Origin: Lentisphaerales bacterium
Lineage (GTDB): Bacteria; Verrucomicrobiota; Lentisphaeria; Lentisphaerales; Lentisphaeraceae
Length of the DNA stretch: 36,119 nucleotides
Assembly: GCA_022446985.1 (NCBI GenBank)
Contig: JAKVBD010000051.1
Location: forward strand, 1-36,119
Direction: 5' to 3'
The notes beneath the pieces were generated by a model, which made no database searches, was not told where the DNA came from, and saw nothing but the letters and a program-made list of their open reading frames with translations. Below are positions 17,170 through 25,706 of the stretch, one piece after another. The position numbers were made by a program, and so were the translations under genes. Numbering within the stretch: the first letter of the stretch is position 1; every line of letters begins with the position of its first letter.

Positions 17170-17676
17170 ATGGAAGAATTTAACGGAATTATAAAAGAAA
17201 ACGCTCATCCTCGAGCTCAGGACCTGGTACCGCATGATTTTTTTTGGGACTATCTTGACGAGTTAACTCCTTTTGGGTCGGATGAAGGGCACAATGCTTT
17301 GGTACAATTCCGTGAGTGGCGCAAGGATAACCCGGAAACGCCTCTTGCAGATTGTCTTAGCTGGATGATTGCGGGAATTGGTGATCTCAAAGCCTCTGAT
17401 TATAATGACGCTATAACAACTCCAGAGTATATCTCAAAACAACTGGAGGATGATGAGTTTGATGACGATTACTTCATCTATACTTTAGATGCCTACGTAA
17501 TCGGAGTTGGCTTTGGCCAATTAGCAGATGAAGGAAAGATAGATGAAGAAGCCAAGCCAATTATATCTACCGCTCTAAGTAGGCAGGCAAATTGGGCAGG
17601 GTTAGACGATAATGAAATTAACCGTGAATACATTGGTAATATAAAAATCCTTCAGGCGATTCTTATTCAGGCTTAG
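17170..17676 (+). CDS. Small acidic protein, YfeS-like (PFGSDEG motif)
   Basis: A 168-residue soluble, strongly acidic protein with no signal peptide or membrane segment. The segment AHPRAQDLVPHDFFWDYLDE followed by PFGSDEGHNALVQFREWR resembles what I remember of the uncharacterised YfeS-like family, whose role is not established. The C-terminal half has acidic runs (DDEFDDDYF) and a helical region. ATG 17170 lacks a clear SD, but the next Met is well inside the conserved part. It stands alone between the repeat stretch and a convergent gene. Function unknown. Confidence 0.65.
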   Translation: MEEFNGIIKENAHPRAQDLVPHDFFWDYLDELTPFGSDEGHNALVQFREWRKDNPETPLADCLSWMIAGIGDLKASDYNDAITTPEYISKQLEDDEFDDDYFIYTLDAYVIGVGFGQLADEGKIDEEAKPIISTALSRQANWAGLDDNEINREYIGNIKILQAILIQA

Positions 17677-17876
17677 TTGTGGCAATGCGGACCGTTTGAA
17701 CTTAAGTTTTCTCTTATTTTTCTCTTGTTCTTAAATATGAGTAATGAAATTATTTATTGGATTGCTGTGGAGTAACTTATAGATATTTTGAAAAGAACCA
17801 TTCTGGCTTAAATTGGCGGGAATTACTGAATATTTCGCTATAGCTTGAAGTTTGGAATAATGAAAAAAATAAATGA

Positions 17877-18773
17877 TTACCAGCTGAAGAAGCCTTCACC
17901 ATATATAAGTGAACCGCCCAAGTGAGCTGTCATGATGATTAATACAACAGAGGCCAGAAGAAAGAAACGAAAAGTCTTTGTTAGACCTCTGGCATTTTCA
18001 AAACGCCTTTTCTTTACCAGTTTTAACCTTAGCCAGGTTGTGAGTAGGATAAGGACTGTTGCGCTGATACCTTGCCATTTATGACTGTCGAGAATTTCAA
18101 ACGTTACGTCATTTGTATGAAAGCTTTGTGAAGCCCACCAGCCAAAAAGTGCAGTGGGTATAACTGTGAATGCGGCCATAATAACCATTGTATGTACTGC
18201 ATGGTCAAGGCTTCTGCGGTGAGTTAGCATGAAAAGCAATTCTATAAAGAAGGCTGTGATAATAAGAGCGATTGGGAAGTGTATAAGAACAGGGTGCATT
18301 CGGCCAAGAAAGTTTTGCAAGTTAGATCTTTTTTCGTACTTAATTCCATGTTTGATTTGACGTAGTAGTACTGGCTGAGTAACTGTTCGATTTTCAGATT
18401 CAGAAGATATTTTGCTTTCCGAAGAGTGAGTGCTTTGAGTTTCGTTATATACTTGAGCAGAGTCTTCTGTTTTAGTGCTTTGAGTTGATTGATACTGAAT
18501 ATTGACTTCAGGTAAAGGTTCAGACGCAACATTGAATTGTGCCATAATCTTTTTAAGAGTATCGGCTTGAACTTTAGGGTCCATATTTTTGAAATACTTT
18601 TCGGGATCTGAATTAAAGTCATCAATACAGGTTTCACAGCAAAAATGGACTTTAGTGCCTTTATACTCGACGAAATGCTCAGTGCTTGTTAGGTCATCCA
18701 TAGCTACAGGGCAGACATTGTTTTTTCCGGATAATGTCGATAGCGACAGGAAAAAGAAGATTATAAATCTCAT
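17877..18773 (-). CDS. YHS-domain and DUF2231-type membrane protein
   Basis: A 298-residue fusion. After a short hydrophobic signal (residues 1-15) comes a YHS/TRASH-type metal-binding domain with Cys21 (NVCPVAMDD) and the cluster FCCETC (Cys45, 46, 49) plus the usual DPEKYF end. A Ser/Thr/Gln/Glu-rich linker (90-135) follows, then a four-helix membrane domain like DUF2231 with conserved histidines at HPVLIHFPIAL (160, 165), SHKWQG (231) and AHLGGSLIYGEGF (284). The YHS part should be outside the cytoplasm. Family knowledge suggests metal (copper-like) handling for YHS and possible haem binding for DUF2231; both are inference. ATG 18773 has only a weak SD. The 139-base gap upstream contains the terminator of the carboxylase gene only if transcription runs from 22.3 kb. 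Confidence 0.8.
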   Translation of the reverse strand: MRFIIFFFLSLSTLSGKNNVCPVAMDDLTSTEHFVEYKGTKVHFCCETCIDDFNSDPEKYFKNMDPKVQADTLKKIMAQFNVASEPLPEVNIQYQSTQSTKTEDSAQVYNETQSTHSSESKISSESENRTVTQPVLLRQIKHGIKYEKRSNLQNFLGRMHPVLIHFPIALIITAFFIELLFMLTHRRSLDHAVHTMVIMAAFTVIPTALFGWWASQSFHTNDVTFEILDSHKWQGISATVLILLTTWLRLKLVKKRRFENARGLTKTFRFFLLASVVLIIMTAHLGGSLIYGEGFFSW

Positions 18774-18858
18774 GCGTTGACCCAGTAATTAATCTAAATG
18801 CTGTAACTAATTTATAATATTTAGCTTAGCAATACAATATTTAATAATCTCAGGGCAT

Positions 18859-18892
18859 AAAAAAGGCGGCACTGATAAAATTAGTGCCGCCT
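18859..18892 (-). terminator. Intrinsic terminator of the pyruvate carboxylase locus
   Basis: A ten-pair stem, AGGCGGCACT (18864-18873) and AGTGCCGCCT (18883-18892), with a nine-base loop. Read on the minus strand it is followed by six T residues. It lies 20 bases past the carboxylase stop at 18913. Confidence 0.9.
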
Positions 18893-18912
18893 GAAATAAT
18901 TCTAAAAAAGGA

Positions 18913-20946
18913 TTATTTAAAGACGATTAGAAGATCTTTAGTCTTAACATTCTCGCCGGCTTTTACTGTAATTTCAGCAATTTCGCCATCTTGTTCAGCA
19001 TAAATAGTCGTTTCCATCTTCATGGCTTCCATGGTAAGTAGAGGATCGTTTTTCTCTACTTTGTCACCAGCGGCAACCATGCATTTAACAATCATGCCCG
19101 GCATTGGCGCACCAACGTGGTTAACATTCGTTTCGTCCGCTTGTGCTCTCACTGCAACAGAAGCAGCGATTTTCTTATTTGGAACAAGAACATCACGTGG
19201 CTGACCGTTAAGTTCGAAGAAGACTTTACAGTTACCTTCATCGTTTGGCTCACTGATAGCTATCAATTTGATGATAAGAGTCTTACCTTCCTCGATATCG
19301 ATTGATACTTCTTCACCAACTGGAAGACCGTAGAAGTTAACGTGAGTTGGAATCATTGAGATGTTACCATAGTTTTTATGGTGAACAGCATACTCAGTGA
19401 ATACCTCAGGATACATGAGGTAAGACATCAATTCTTCGTTAGAAATCTGACGAGAAATTTTCTTTTCAACTTCTTCTTTAGTGCCTTCAAGATCAACTGG
19501 AGTCAAGTGAGCACCTGGTCTGTCAGTTGAGGCATCTGCACCGCGAAGGATTTTGTCCTGAACGTCGGCCGGGAAACCACCGGTAGGCTGACCAAGACGA
19601 CCCTGGAAGAATTCCATAACTGAAGTTGGGTAAGAGATCTCTCTGGAACCTTCGATAACGTCTCTTGCTTTAAGATCGTTAGTTACGAGGAATAGAGTTA
19701 AGTCACCAACAACTTTAGAAGAAGGAGTTACTTTAACGATGTCACCAAACAGCTGGTTAACTTCAGCATATGTCTGAGTGATTTCGTGCCAGCGGTGACC
19801 AAGTCCCATGGAGTTAGCCTGCTGGAATAAGTTAGTGTACTGACCACCAGGCATTTCGTGGTGGTAAACTTCAGCAGTACTGGACTTCTGAATAGACTCG
19901 AATGGAGAGTAGTACTCTCTGACAACTTCCCAGTAAGCAGATAGAGATCCTAGAGCGTGGAAGTCCATGCCTGTGTCTCTGTCCTGGAAGCGCATCATTT
20001 CAACTAGAGTATTCAGGTTAGCCTGTGAAGTTAAACCTGAAAGTGGGCCCATCGCGGCATCGACTATGTCAACACCAGCTTCAGCAGCTTTAATAAGTGT
20101 CGCAATCTGACCGCCTGAAGTATCATGAGTGTGAAGGTGAATTGGAATCTTAAGTTCAGACTTAAGAGCACCTACAAGTTGCTCAGCAGCGTATGGCTTA
20201 AGTAGACCGGCCATATCTTTGATTGCTAGAATGTGAGCACCGTGAGCTTCAAGCTCTTTGGCCATCTTCACGTAGTAGTCAAGTGTGTACTTAGTACGCT
20301 TAGGATCAAGAATGTCACCAGTGTAACAAACAGTTGCTTCACAGATCGCGTCTGTTTCAAGAACGGCATCCATAGCAACTTTCATGTTTGTCACCCAGTT
20401 AAGTGAGTCGAAAACACGGAAGATGTCCATGCCGCTTTCAGCAGCTTGTTTGATGAAAGCTTTAACAACGTTATCCGGGTAGTTTGTGTAACCAACACCG
20501 TTTGAAGCACGAAGAAGCATCTGGAATAGAATGTTTGGAGCTTTTTCGCGCATCTGGCGAAGACGGTCCCAAGGACACTCTTTCAAGAATCTCATTGAAG
20601 TATCGAATGTCGCACCGCCCCACATTTCTAGAGAGAAGAAGTCAGAGTGATTACGAGCATATGCTTCAGTAATGTTGACCATATCAACAGTTCTCATTCT
20701 TGTCGCAAGTAGAGACTGGTGAGCGTCACGGAAAGTTGTATCTGTAAGAAGAAGTTTCTTCTCAGCCATGATTTCTTTAGCGAACTGAGCCGGACCAACT
20801 TCTAGAAGTCTTGTTCTTGTTCCGGCTGGAACATCAACAGATTTATCAACCGCAGGAACTGGAGCAGGGCGGCGGAAGATAGTCTCCGGTTGCTTCTTAA
20901 CCAGTGGATGGCCATTTACCAGAACATCGCCCATGTAGCGAAGCAT
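18913..20946 (-). CDS. pyc: Pyruvate carboxylase, C-terminal part (carboxyltransferase and biotin carrier), after a frameshift
   Basis: This frame holds the carboxyltransferase domain (LLLTDTTFRDAHQSLLATRM at ~65-85, metal site) and the biotin carrier domain with EAMKMET (640-646; biotinyl Lys643). It transfers CO2 from carboxybiotin to pyruvate to make oxaloacetate. The Met at 20946 is not a real start. The frame is open back to about 20993 and reads PELFHFPKRRDRATRM just before it, exactly what links the two halves of single-chain pyruvate carboxylases. There is no SD at 20946. Together with the upstream ORF the gene spans 18913-22361, about 1150 codons, the normal size of the full enzyme. 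Two-subunit carboxylases exist, but the peptide continuity makes a split by frameshift far more likely. Confidence 0.88.
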   Translation of the reverse strand: MLRYMGDVLVNGHPLVKKQPETIFRRPAPVPAVDKSVDVPAGTRTRLLEVGPAQFAKEIMAEKKLLLTDTTFRDAHQSLLATRMRTVDMVNITEAYARNHSDFFSLEMWGGATFDTSMRFLKECPWDRLRQMREKAPNILFQMLLRASNGVGYTNYPDNVVKAFIKQAAESGMDIFRVFDSLNWVTNMKVAMDAVLETDAICEATVCYTGDILDPKRTKYTLDYYVKMAKELEAHGAHILAIKDMAGLLKPYAAEQLVGALKSELKIPIHLHTHDTSGGQIATLIKAAEAGVDIVDAAMGPLSGLTSQANLNTLVEMMRFQDRDTGMDFHALGSLSAYWEVVREYYSPFESIQKSSTAEVYHHEMPGGQYTNLFQQANSMGLGHRWHEITQTYAEVNQLFGDIVKVTPSSKVVGDLTLFLVTNDLKARDVIEGSREISYPTSVMEFFQGRLGQPTGGFPADVQDKILRGADASTDRPGAHLTPVDLEGTKEEVEKKISRQISNEELMSYLMYPEVFTEYAVHHKNYGNISMIPTHVNFYGLPVGEEVSIDIEEGKTLIIKLIAISEPNDEGNCKVFFELNGQPRDVLVPNKKIAASVAVRAQADETNVNHVGAPMPGMIVKCMVAAGDKVEKNDPLLTMEAMKMETTIYAEQDGEIAEITVKAGENVKTKDLLIVFK

Positions 20947-22361
20947 TCTTGTTGCACGGTCACGGCGTTTAGGGAAGTGGAATAACTCAGGGTTTCATCG
21001 ATGAAACGAGTCGTACACTTACCTTGACGGAAGTCCTGCTTATTGATCAGGTTAGTAAGGAATGGAATATTTGTTTTGACACCGCGGATACGGAACTCTG
21101 CAAGAGCACGGTCCATACGGTTAGAAACGTCTTCGAAGTCGATACCAGTAGTTGTTACCTTAACAAGCATTGAGTCATAGTAAGGAGTGACAAGGGCTCC
21201 AGAGAAAGCTGTACCTGCGTCAAGACGAACACCCATACCACCTGCAGAACGGTAGTGCTCAATGCGTCCGTAGTCAGGGATGAAGTTGTTTGATGGATCT
21301 TCAGTCGTAACGCGACACTGGAAAGCAACACTTTTCAGTTGAACAGTGTCTTGTGAAGGAATGCCGATTTCTTTTGAATCAAGAGAGTGACCCTGGGCAA
21401 CAAGGATCTGACGCTTAACAAGGTCGAAACCTGTAACAACTTCTGTTACTGTATGCTCAACCTGAATACGAGGGTTGATTTCGATAAAGTAGAACTTGTC
21501 AGTCTTAGTATCCATCAAGAATTCAACTGTACCGGCGTTGCTGTAGTCTACAGATTTACAGATTTTAACAGCAGCATCACAAAGACCCTGACGAACGTCT
21601 TCTTTAAGGTTTTGTGCAGGTGCAATCTCGATAACTTTCTGGTGACGGCGCTGAAGAGAACAGTCTCTTTCAAACAGGTGAACAATATTGCCGTGTTTGT
21701 CACCAAGGATCTGTACCTCGATGTGACGGGCTTTTTCTACGAATTTTTCAATGAAACACTCGTCAGAACCGAAAGCCGTTAGAGATTCACGCTGAGCTTC
21801 ACCGAATTTATTCTCAAGTTCTTTTTCGCTGTGAACAACGCGCATACCACGACCACCACCACCATGGGCAGCTTTAACGATAACCGGGTAACCGAGTTCT
21901 TCGCAAAGTTCTTTTGCAGCAGCGTAGTCTTTAAGAGCTTCATTACAGCCAGAAAGAATTGGGACTTCAGCTTTTTCAGCGATTGTACGAGCAGAAGTCT
22001 TATCACCAAGGTTACCCAGGATCTCAACATCTGGACCGATGAAAGTTATACCAGCTTCAGCACAAGCTTTTGCGAAGTCAGCATTTTCAGATAGGAAACC
22101 GTAACCCGGGTGGATTGCGTCTACTTCTTTTTCTTTAGCAAGCTTGATGATACCTTCGATATCCAGGTAAGCTTTGACAGGTTCTTTACCTGCACCAATC
22201 TGGTAAGCTTCATCTGCTTTAAATCTGTGAAGAGCAAATCTATCTTCGTGGGAATAAATAGCGACAGTTCTAATGCCAAGTTCGTGAGCAGCACGACAGA
22301 CGCGAATAGCGATTTCGCTGCGGTTGGCGACTAGAAGTTTTTTAAATTTTTTAATTTCCAT
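20916..22361 (-). CDS. pyc: Pyruvate carboxylase, N-terminal part (biotin carboxylase), ending at a frameshift
   Basis: This is the biotin carboxylase half, which uses ATP and bicarbonate to carboxylate biotin. It starts MEIKKFKKLLVANRSEIAIR and contains the ATP-grasp loop HGGGGRGMR (~166-174) and FIEINPRIQVEHTVTE. It runs in frame to FIDET and then into a non-homologous tail that stops at 20916. The break is at the CCC read at 20992-20990: one more C would give GAA ACC CCT GAG and restore PELFHFPKRRDRATRM. ATG 22361 has AAGG upstream. If the lesion is real the cell would lose this anaplerotic enzyme unless ribosomal slippage occurs. Pyruvate kinase, 8 kb away, supplies its substrate. Confidence 0.9.
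   Translation of the reverse strand: MEIKKFKKLLVANRSEIAIRVCRAAHELGIRTVAIYSHEDRFALHRFKADEAYQIGAGKEPVKAYLDIEGIIKLAKEKEVDAIHPGYGFLSENADFAKACAEAGITFIGPDVEILGNLGDKTSARTIAEKAEVPILSGCNEALKDYAAAKELCEELGYPVIVKAAHGGGGRGMRVVHSEKELENKFGEAQRESLTAFGSDECFIEKFVEKARHIEVQILGDKHGNIVHLFERDCSLQRRHQKVIEIAPAQNLKEDVRQGLCDAAVKICKSVDYSNAGTVEFLMDTKTDKFYFIEINPRIQVEHTVTEVVTGFDLVKRQILVAQGHSLDSKEIGIPSQDTVQLKSVAFQCRVTTEDPSNNFIPDYGRIEHYRSAGGMGVRLDAGTAFSGALVTPYYDSMLVKVTTTGIDFEDVSNRMDRALAEFRIRGVKTNIPFLTNLINKQDFRQGKCTTRFIDETLSYSTSLNAVTVQQECFATWAMFW
20990..20992 (-). other. Frameshift point in pyc (apparent loss of one C in a C run)
   Basis: The minus strand reads GAAACCCTGAG here. GAAACCCCTGAG would join both ORFs into one uninterrupted pyruvate carboxylase. 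Runs of one base are prone to both slippage mutation and sequencing error. I see no obvious downstream stem-loop that would argue for programmed frameshifting, though I cannot fold the RNA. Confidence 0.8.
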
Positions 22362-22489
22362 TAAAATGACCTTAGCTCTAGGGGTTTTGAAAATTGCAAT
22401 GCAGTAAGTATATATATTAAAAAAGCCCTGTCAAAAGCAATAATTGCTTTTTAAGATCTTATTCAGGCCATCAAGGAAGGGAAGTTATT

Positions 22490-22843
22490 TTGTTAGTCGT
22501 AAAAGTTCTGGTTCTATACCTGATATTATGTAGTATTTCAGTCAGTGCAGTAATATATACTGAGTTTAATAATCCAGCCGTAACGTTTTTTGTTTCGTCA
22601 ATTTTTGCAATGTGTTATTGGGCAAGAGCACAATTGGCCAAGCCTAAAGCCGATAGTTTTAAGTTGGCCTTAGTAGCGGGTCCACTGTTCGCTATTTTGA
22701 CTATTTTGCTGGCCTGGATTATACAGCAGCAGACTGGCTGGATTAACCACAGCCCGCAATTGATGTATTTCATTGCGTTTGCTGGAAATATCGTCTTCCC
22801 ATTAATGATTTTCCCAAAGATTAAGCATGCCCAAAATTCCTGA
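22490..22843 (+). CDS. Small integral membrane protein of unknown function
   Basis: A 117-residue protein with about four hydrophobic segments (roughly 3-24, 28-46, 60-82 and 90-108), separated by short polar loops such as ARAQLAKPKADS, so it is a small inner-membrane protein. I do not recognise the family. The start is TTG 22490, with AAGGAAGGGAAG just upstream. The next in-frame Met is about 40 residues in and would remove a membrane segment. Its 3' end overlaps the following SanA-like gene by 17 bases, so the two are probably co-translated. Confidence 0.6.
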   Translation: MLVVKVLVLYLILCSISVSAVIYTEFNNPAVTFFVSSIFAMCYWARAQLAKPKADSFKLALVAGPLFAILTILLAWIIQQQTGWINHSPQLMYFIAFAGNIVFPLMIFPKIKHAQNS

Positions 22844-23537
22844 AGAGAAAATCCAGATAAGTCCGAAAAGGTTGAGAGTTTACAAGGTTCTTTGCATATT
22901 TTTGATTATATCAGTATCGGCTGCTGTTAGTATCAACTACTATATAATTCGAACTGCAGGCACATCTCTTATATCGGAAATTTCCAATGTTCCTAAGAAG
23001 GACTATTGTTTACTTCTAGGAGCCCGACCCGGTTCTTATGCTATGGATTACAGAATCGATGCCGCTTTTGAACTTTATTCTAAGGGCAAAGTTAAGCATA
23101 TTCTTATAAGTGGTGACAATGGCCGTCAAATTTACAACGAGCCAGAAGAGATTCGTGCTGAGCTGGTAAGGCGTGGTGTACCACGAGAAGCAATGACTCT
23201 CGATTATGCCGGTTTTAGAACTTATGATTCAGTTTATCGAGCCCTGCATGTATTTGGAGTCAAGGATGTGGTCATCGTTACTCAGGAGTTTCATGCTGCG
23301 CGAGCCTTATTTTTAGCGCGAAGTATGGACATAGAAGGTGTTGCATACATGGCGGCTCCGACCATTGCCCGGAACTTTAATCGTTTAAGAGAGAGTCTTG
23401 CCAGAATACGGGCTTTTGCAGATGTTTTATTTAGACTCAAGCCAAAATTCCCAGGGCCCCCTGAGCCGATAGAATTAGCGACGTTATTAGGAGCAGATGA
23501 GAAAGTGGAAAATCTTCAAAAAAACCAAAAAAACTAG
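22827..23537 (+). CDS. SanA/ElyC-like DUF218 membrane protein
   Basis: A 236-residue protein with an N-terminal membrane segment (about 20-42) and a DUF218 domain facing outward. Family motifs are LLLGARPGS (63-70), YRIDAAFELYSKGKVKHILISGDN (75-98), the segment DYAGFRTYDSVYRA (126-139) and VTQEFHAARALFLAR. SanA and ElyC proteins affect envelope integrity and vancomycin entry in enterobacteria and are linked to peptidoglycan or lipid-carrier metabolism; the exact reaction is not settled. It overlaps the upstream small membrane protein gene. No terminator is evident in the ~200 AT-rich bases before hpf. Confidence 0.85.
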   Translation: MPKIPEEKIQISPKRLRVYKVLCIFLIISVSAAVSINYYIIRTAGTSLISEISNVPKKDYCLLLGARPGSYAMDYRIDAAFELYSKGKVKHILISGDNGRQIYNEPEEIRAELVRRGVPREAMTLDYAGFRTYDSVYRALHVFGVKDVVIVTQEFHAARALFLARSMDIEGVAYMAAPTIARNFNRLRESLARIRAFADVLFRLKPKFPGPPEPIELATLLGADEKVENLQKNQKN

Positions 23538-23741
23538 AAATATTTTAAAGTTAATATTTTAACACTTTTTGTAAGTATACTTATTTTTAGTGGTTTATGT
23601 TCGATGTTGTGTCGTTGTGGAATTCATTATGCTTCCCTTTTATTCACTTTTCATACCGGTTATTATTAGTGAGTGACTCTAATTAATTTCTGTTACTTTG
23701 AGGGTCATTTAAGTGTTAATCATAACCGCAAGGGGAATGCT

Positions 23742-24134
23742 ATGGACGTAATCGTTTCTGCCCGCCACATGACTAAATTTCCATCGTCAATGAAAACTGA
23801 AGCTGAGGATCTATTAGGTCGAATGTCTTCAAAGTTTCCAAAACTGACGAAAGCTGAAGTGGTCATGGACAGAACCAAACATGGGTGTCATGCAGAAATT
23901 GTCCTACACGGAAAAGGGATAAATCTTGAGGCTGAGTCAGACCACGTGAACAATCTGTATGAAGCAGTTCACCAGGCCGCGGACCGCCTTGAGAAGCAAT
24001 TGAGCAAAAAGTATGGACGTAAAAAACGTCACAATTCACGTCATTTGGGCGAATTGGAGGTCGAAATCCTTAATATTAACTATGAAATGTCAGAGTATGA
24101 CATAGAACTGGAAGAGCTGGAAGAAGCTCTTTAA
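23742..24134 (+). CDS. hpf: Ribosome hibernation-promoting factor, short form
   Basis: A 130-residue HPF/YfiA-family protein that binds the 30S decoding region and promotes hibernating ribosomes in stress or stationary phase. It starts MDVIVSARHMTKFPSSMK, has the basic face KKYGRKKRHNSRH and ends in an acidic tail (YDIELEELEEAL). It lacks the extra C-terminal domain of long HPF. I chose ATG 23742, with AGGGG six bases upstream, over a longer frame that starts at 23673 with unrelated residues. It is closed by its own terminator. Confidence 0.88.
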   Translation: MDVIVSARHMTKFPSSMKTEAEDLLGRMSSKFPKLTKAEVVMDRTKHGCHAEIVLHGKGINLEAESDHVNNLYEAVHQAADRLEKQLSKKYGRKKRHNSRHLGELEVEILNINYEMSEYDIELEELEEAL

Positions 24135-24165
24135 CCTGTAAGTTACCGATAAATTAGATTGAGTT

Positions 24166-24198
24166 AAAGCCTCTGGATTTTAGACCGGGGGCTTTTTT
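24166..24198 (+). terminator. Intrinsic terminator of hpf
   Basis: The stem AAAGCCTCTGG (24166-24176) pairs with CCGGGGGCTTT (24185-24195), eleven pairs including two G-U, with an eight-base loop and a run of six T. It is 32 bases after the hpf stop. The rest of the gap to 24392 holds a TTGACA at 24263-24268 but no good -10 at the right distance. Confidence 0.88.
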
Positions 24199-24392
24199 AT
24201 TGTCTATTTCTTTCAGGTTTATTCGCACAAATTTAAAAAAGCGGTGTCTCAGCTCAATGAATTTGACATTTTTTTGTGTATTAAATTTTGTGAGATATGT
24301 CAGTTCGAAGTAGAATTAGTATAAGTTTGCAGCTCGAAGTCAATCTATAGTCTATACAGAAGCTGCACATATAATTTTTTACAGGATAAGAC

Positions 24393-25706
24393 ATGGCTCA
24401 GGCAGAAACAGAAAAGACAACGGTTGGCAATTACTTCGTATCAAATTACCCGCCTTATTCCTTTTGGTCAGAAGATAAAGTTACCGAAGCACATGAGGCG
24501 ATCAATAGTCCACCTGTTCCGGGAACTCCTTTAGGTATATATATTCATGTTCCTTTTTGTCGCAAGCGATGCCACTTCTGCTACTTCAGAGTTTATACGG
24601 ACAAAGAAGCGAAAGAAATTCGAGCCTATGTCGATGCTGTTCTGCAGGAGTTAAAAACTTATTCTCAAAAACCATTCCTTGCTGGACGTAAGCCACAGTT
24701 TCTCTATATGGGAGGCGGCACGCCTTCATACCTTTCTATTTCCCAGCTCGAAGTTCTGCGTAAAGAAATTCACAATATTCTTTCCTGGGACGACATGGAA
24801 GAAGTCACTTTCGAGTGTGAACCAAGTACAGTAAACCCCAAAAAGCTTCAGGCTCTTAAAGATTTTGGCGTTACCCGTTTGAGTTTTGGTGTCGAAAACT
24901 TCACCGATGAAATTCTAGAAGTTAATGGTCGGGCTCATTTGTCTAAGGAAATTTACCGGGCTTATGAGTTCGCTCGTGAGGTTGGTTTTAATCAGATCAA
25001 TATTGATTTGATTGCCGGTATGATCAACGAAACCTGGGAAAACTGGCAATATAACATTCGCAAGACCATCGAACTGGACCCGGATTGTGTCACGATTTAC
25101 CAAATGGAAATACCTTACAATACCGGCATTTACAAGCGAATGAAGGAAGAGGGCAAAGTAACCGCTCCTGTGGCAGATTGGCAAACCAAACGTGACTGGG
25201 TTAATTATGCTTTTAACGAGCTGGCCGAGCATGGATATGAAGTAGGCAGTGCTTATACCATGGTGAAGAGTAAGCAAAAGACCAAATTTGTTTATCGCGA
25301 CTCACTTTGGGCCGGGGCGGATTTGATTGGCCTTGGTGTATCTTCTTTCGGACATATAAATGGTGTCCACTATCAGAATATGCACAACTTTGAGCCTTAC
25401 ATGGAATGTGTTGAGCAAGACAAGCTTCCAGTATTTCGCGGTTTAACTCCGACACATGATGAACGCCTGATCCGTGAAATGATTCTTCAGCTTAAGAAGG
25501 GAGAGATCAGTCAATCCTACTTCAATAATAAGTTCGATGTCAATATTTACAGTAAGTTCAATGAGCAGTATAAATCTCTCGAAAATGAAGGTTTTATGAC
25601 TCGTGATGGGGATGCCATAAAACTGACACGAGAGGCTTTACTGCAAGTTGATGGTTTGATCAAAAGGTTTTATCTCGAAGCACACCAAAATAAGAGGTAT
25701 GCATAA
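24393..25706 (+). CDS. HemN-like radical SAM enzyme
   Basis: A 437-residue radical S-adenosylmethionine protein of the coproporphyrinogen III oxidase (HemN/HemW) superfamily. The cluster motif is CRKRCHFC (Cys56, Cys60, Cys63) after IYIHVPF, then GGGTPS (107-112), FECEPST and a HemN-type C-terminal domain (~360-430). It is unlikely to be the haem enzyme itself: CHFCYFRVY differs from the HemN and HemW consensus, and the gene heads a compact three-gene unit. HemN-like relatives include methyltransferases and cyclopropane-forming enzymes of natural product pathways as well as haem-cleaving ChuW. ATG 24393 has AGGA upstream, and the stop is immediately followed by the next ATG. Reaction unknown. 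Confidence 0.85.
   Translation: MAQAETEKTTVGNYFVSNYPPYSFWSEDKVTEAHEAINSPPVPGTPLGIYIHVPFCRKRCHFCYFRVYTDKEAKEIRAYVDAVLQELKTYSQKPFLAGRKPQFLYMGGGTPSYLSISQLEVLRKEIHNILSWDDMEEVTFECEPSTVNPKKLQALKDFGVTRLSFGVENFTDEILEVNGRAHLSKEIYRAYEFAREVGFNQINIDLIAGMINETWENWQYNIRKTIELDPDCVTIYQMEIPYNTGIYKRMKEEGKVTAPVADWQTKRDWVNYAFNELAEHGYEVGSAYTMVKSKQKTKFVYRDSLWAGADLIGLGVSSFGHINGVHYQNMHNFEPYMECVEQDKLPVFRGLTPTHDERLIREMILQLKKGEISQSYFNNKFDVNIYSKFNEQYKSLENEGFMTRDGDAIKLTREALLQVDGLIKRFYLEAHQNKRYA

Noticed and set aside
20990..20992. Programmed ribosomal frameshift in pyc
   Set aside because: No slippery heptamer of the usual form is present, and this enzyme is not known to use frameshifting.
21387..22334. Several long ORFs on the plus strand opposite pyc
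   Set aside because: They are shadows of the carboxylase codon pattern, with odd Thr/Phe-rich composition and no SD.
18913..22361. Genuine two-subunit pyruvate carboxylase
   Set aside because: The ORFs overlap out of frame, the second has no SD, and one added base recovers the single-chain linker peptide exactly.
22433..22452. AAAAGCAA-TAA-TTGCTTTT hairpin as terminator
   Set aside because: It is short and AT-rich and lies between two divergent genes, where no transcript would be expected to end. It may be chance or a weak binding site.
24263..24291. TTGACA promoter for the radical SAM operon
   Set aside because: The -35 match is perfect, but at 17 bases the -10 would be TTTTGT, which is poor. 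It is not strong enough to annotate.
24393..25706. Call as haem-pathway coproporphyrinogen III dehydrogenase (hemN)
   Set aside because: The cluster-loop surroundings and neighbouring genes do not fit, and the superfamily label alone is unreliable.
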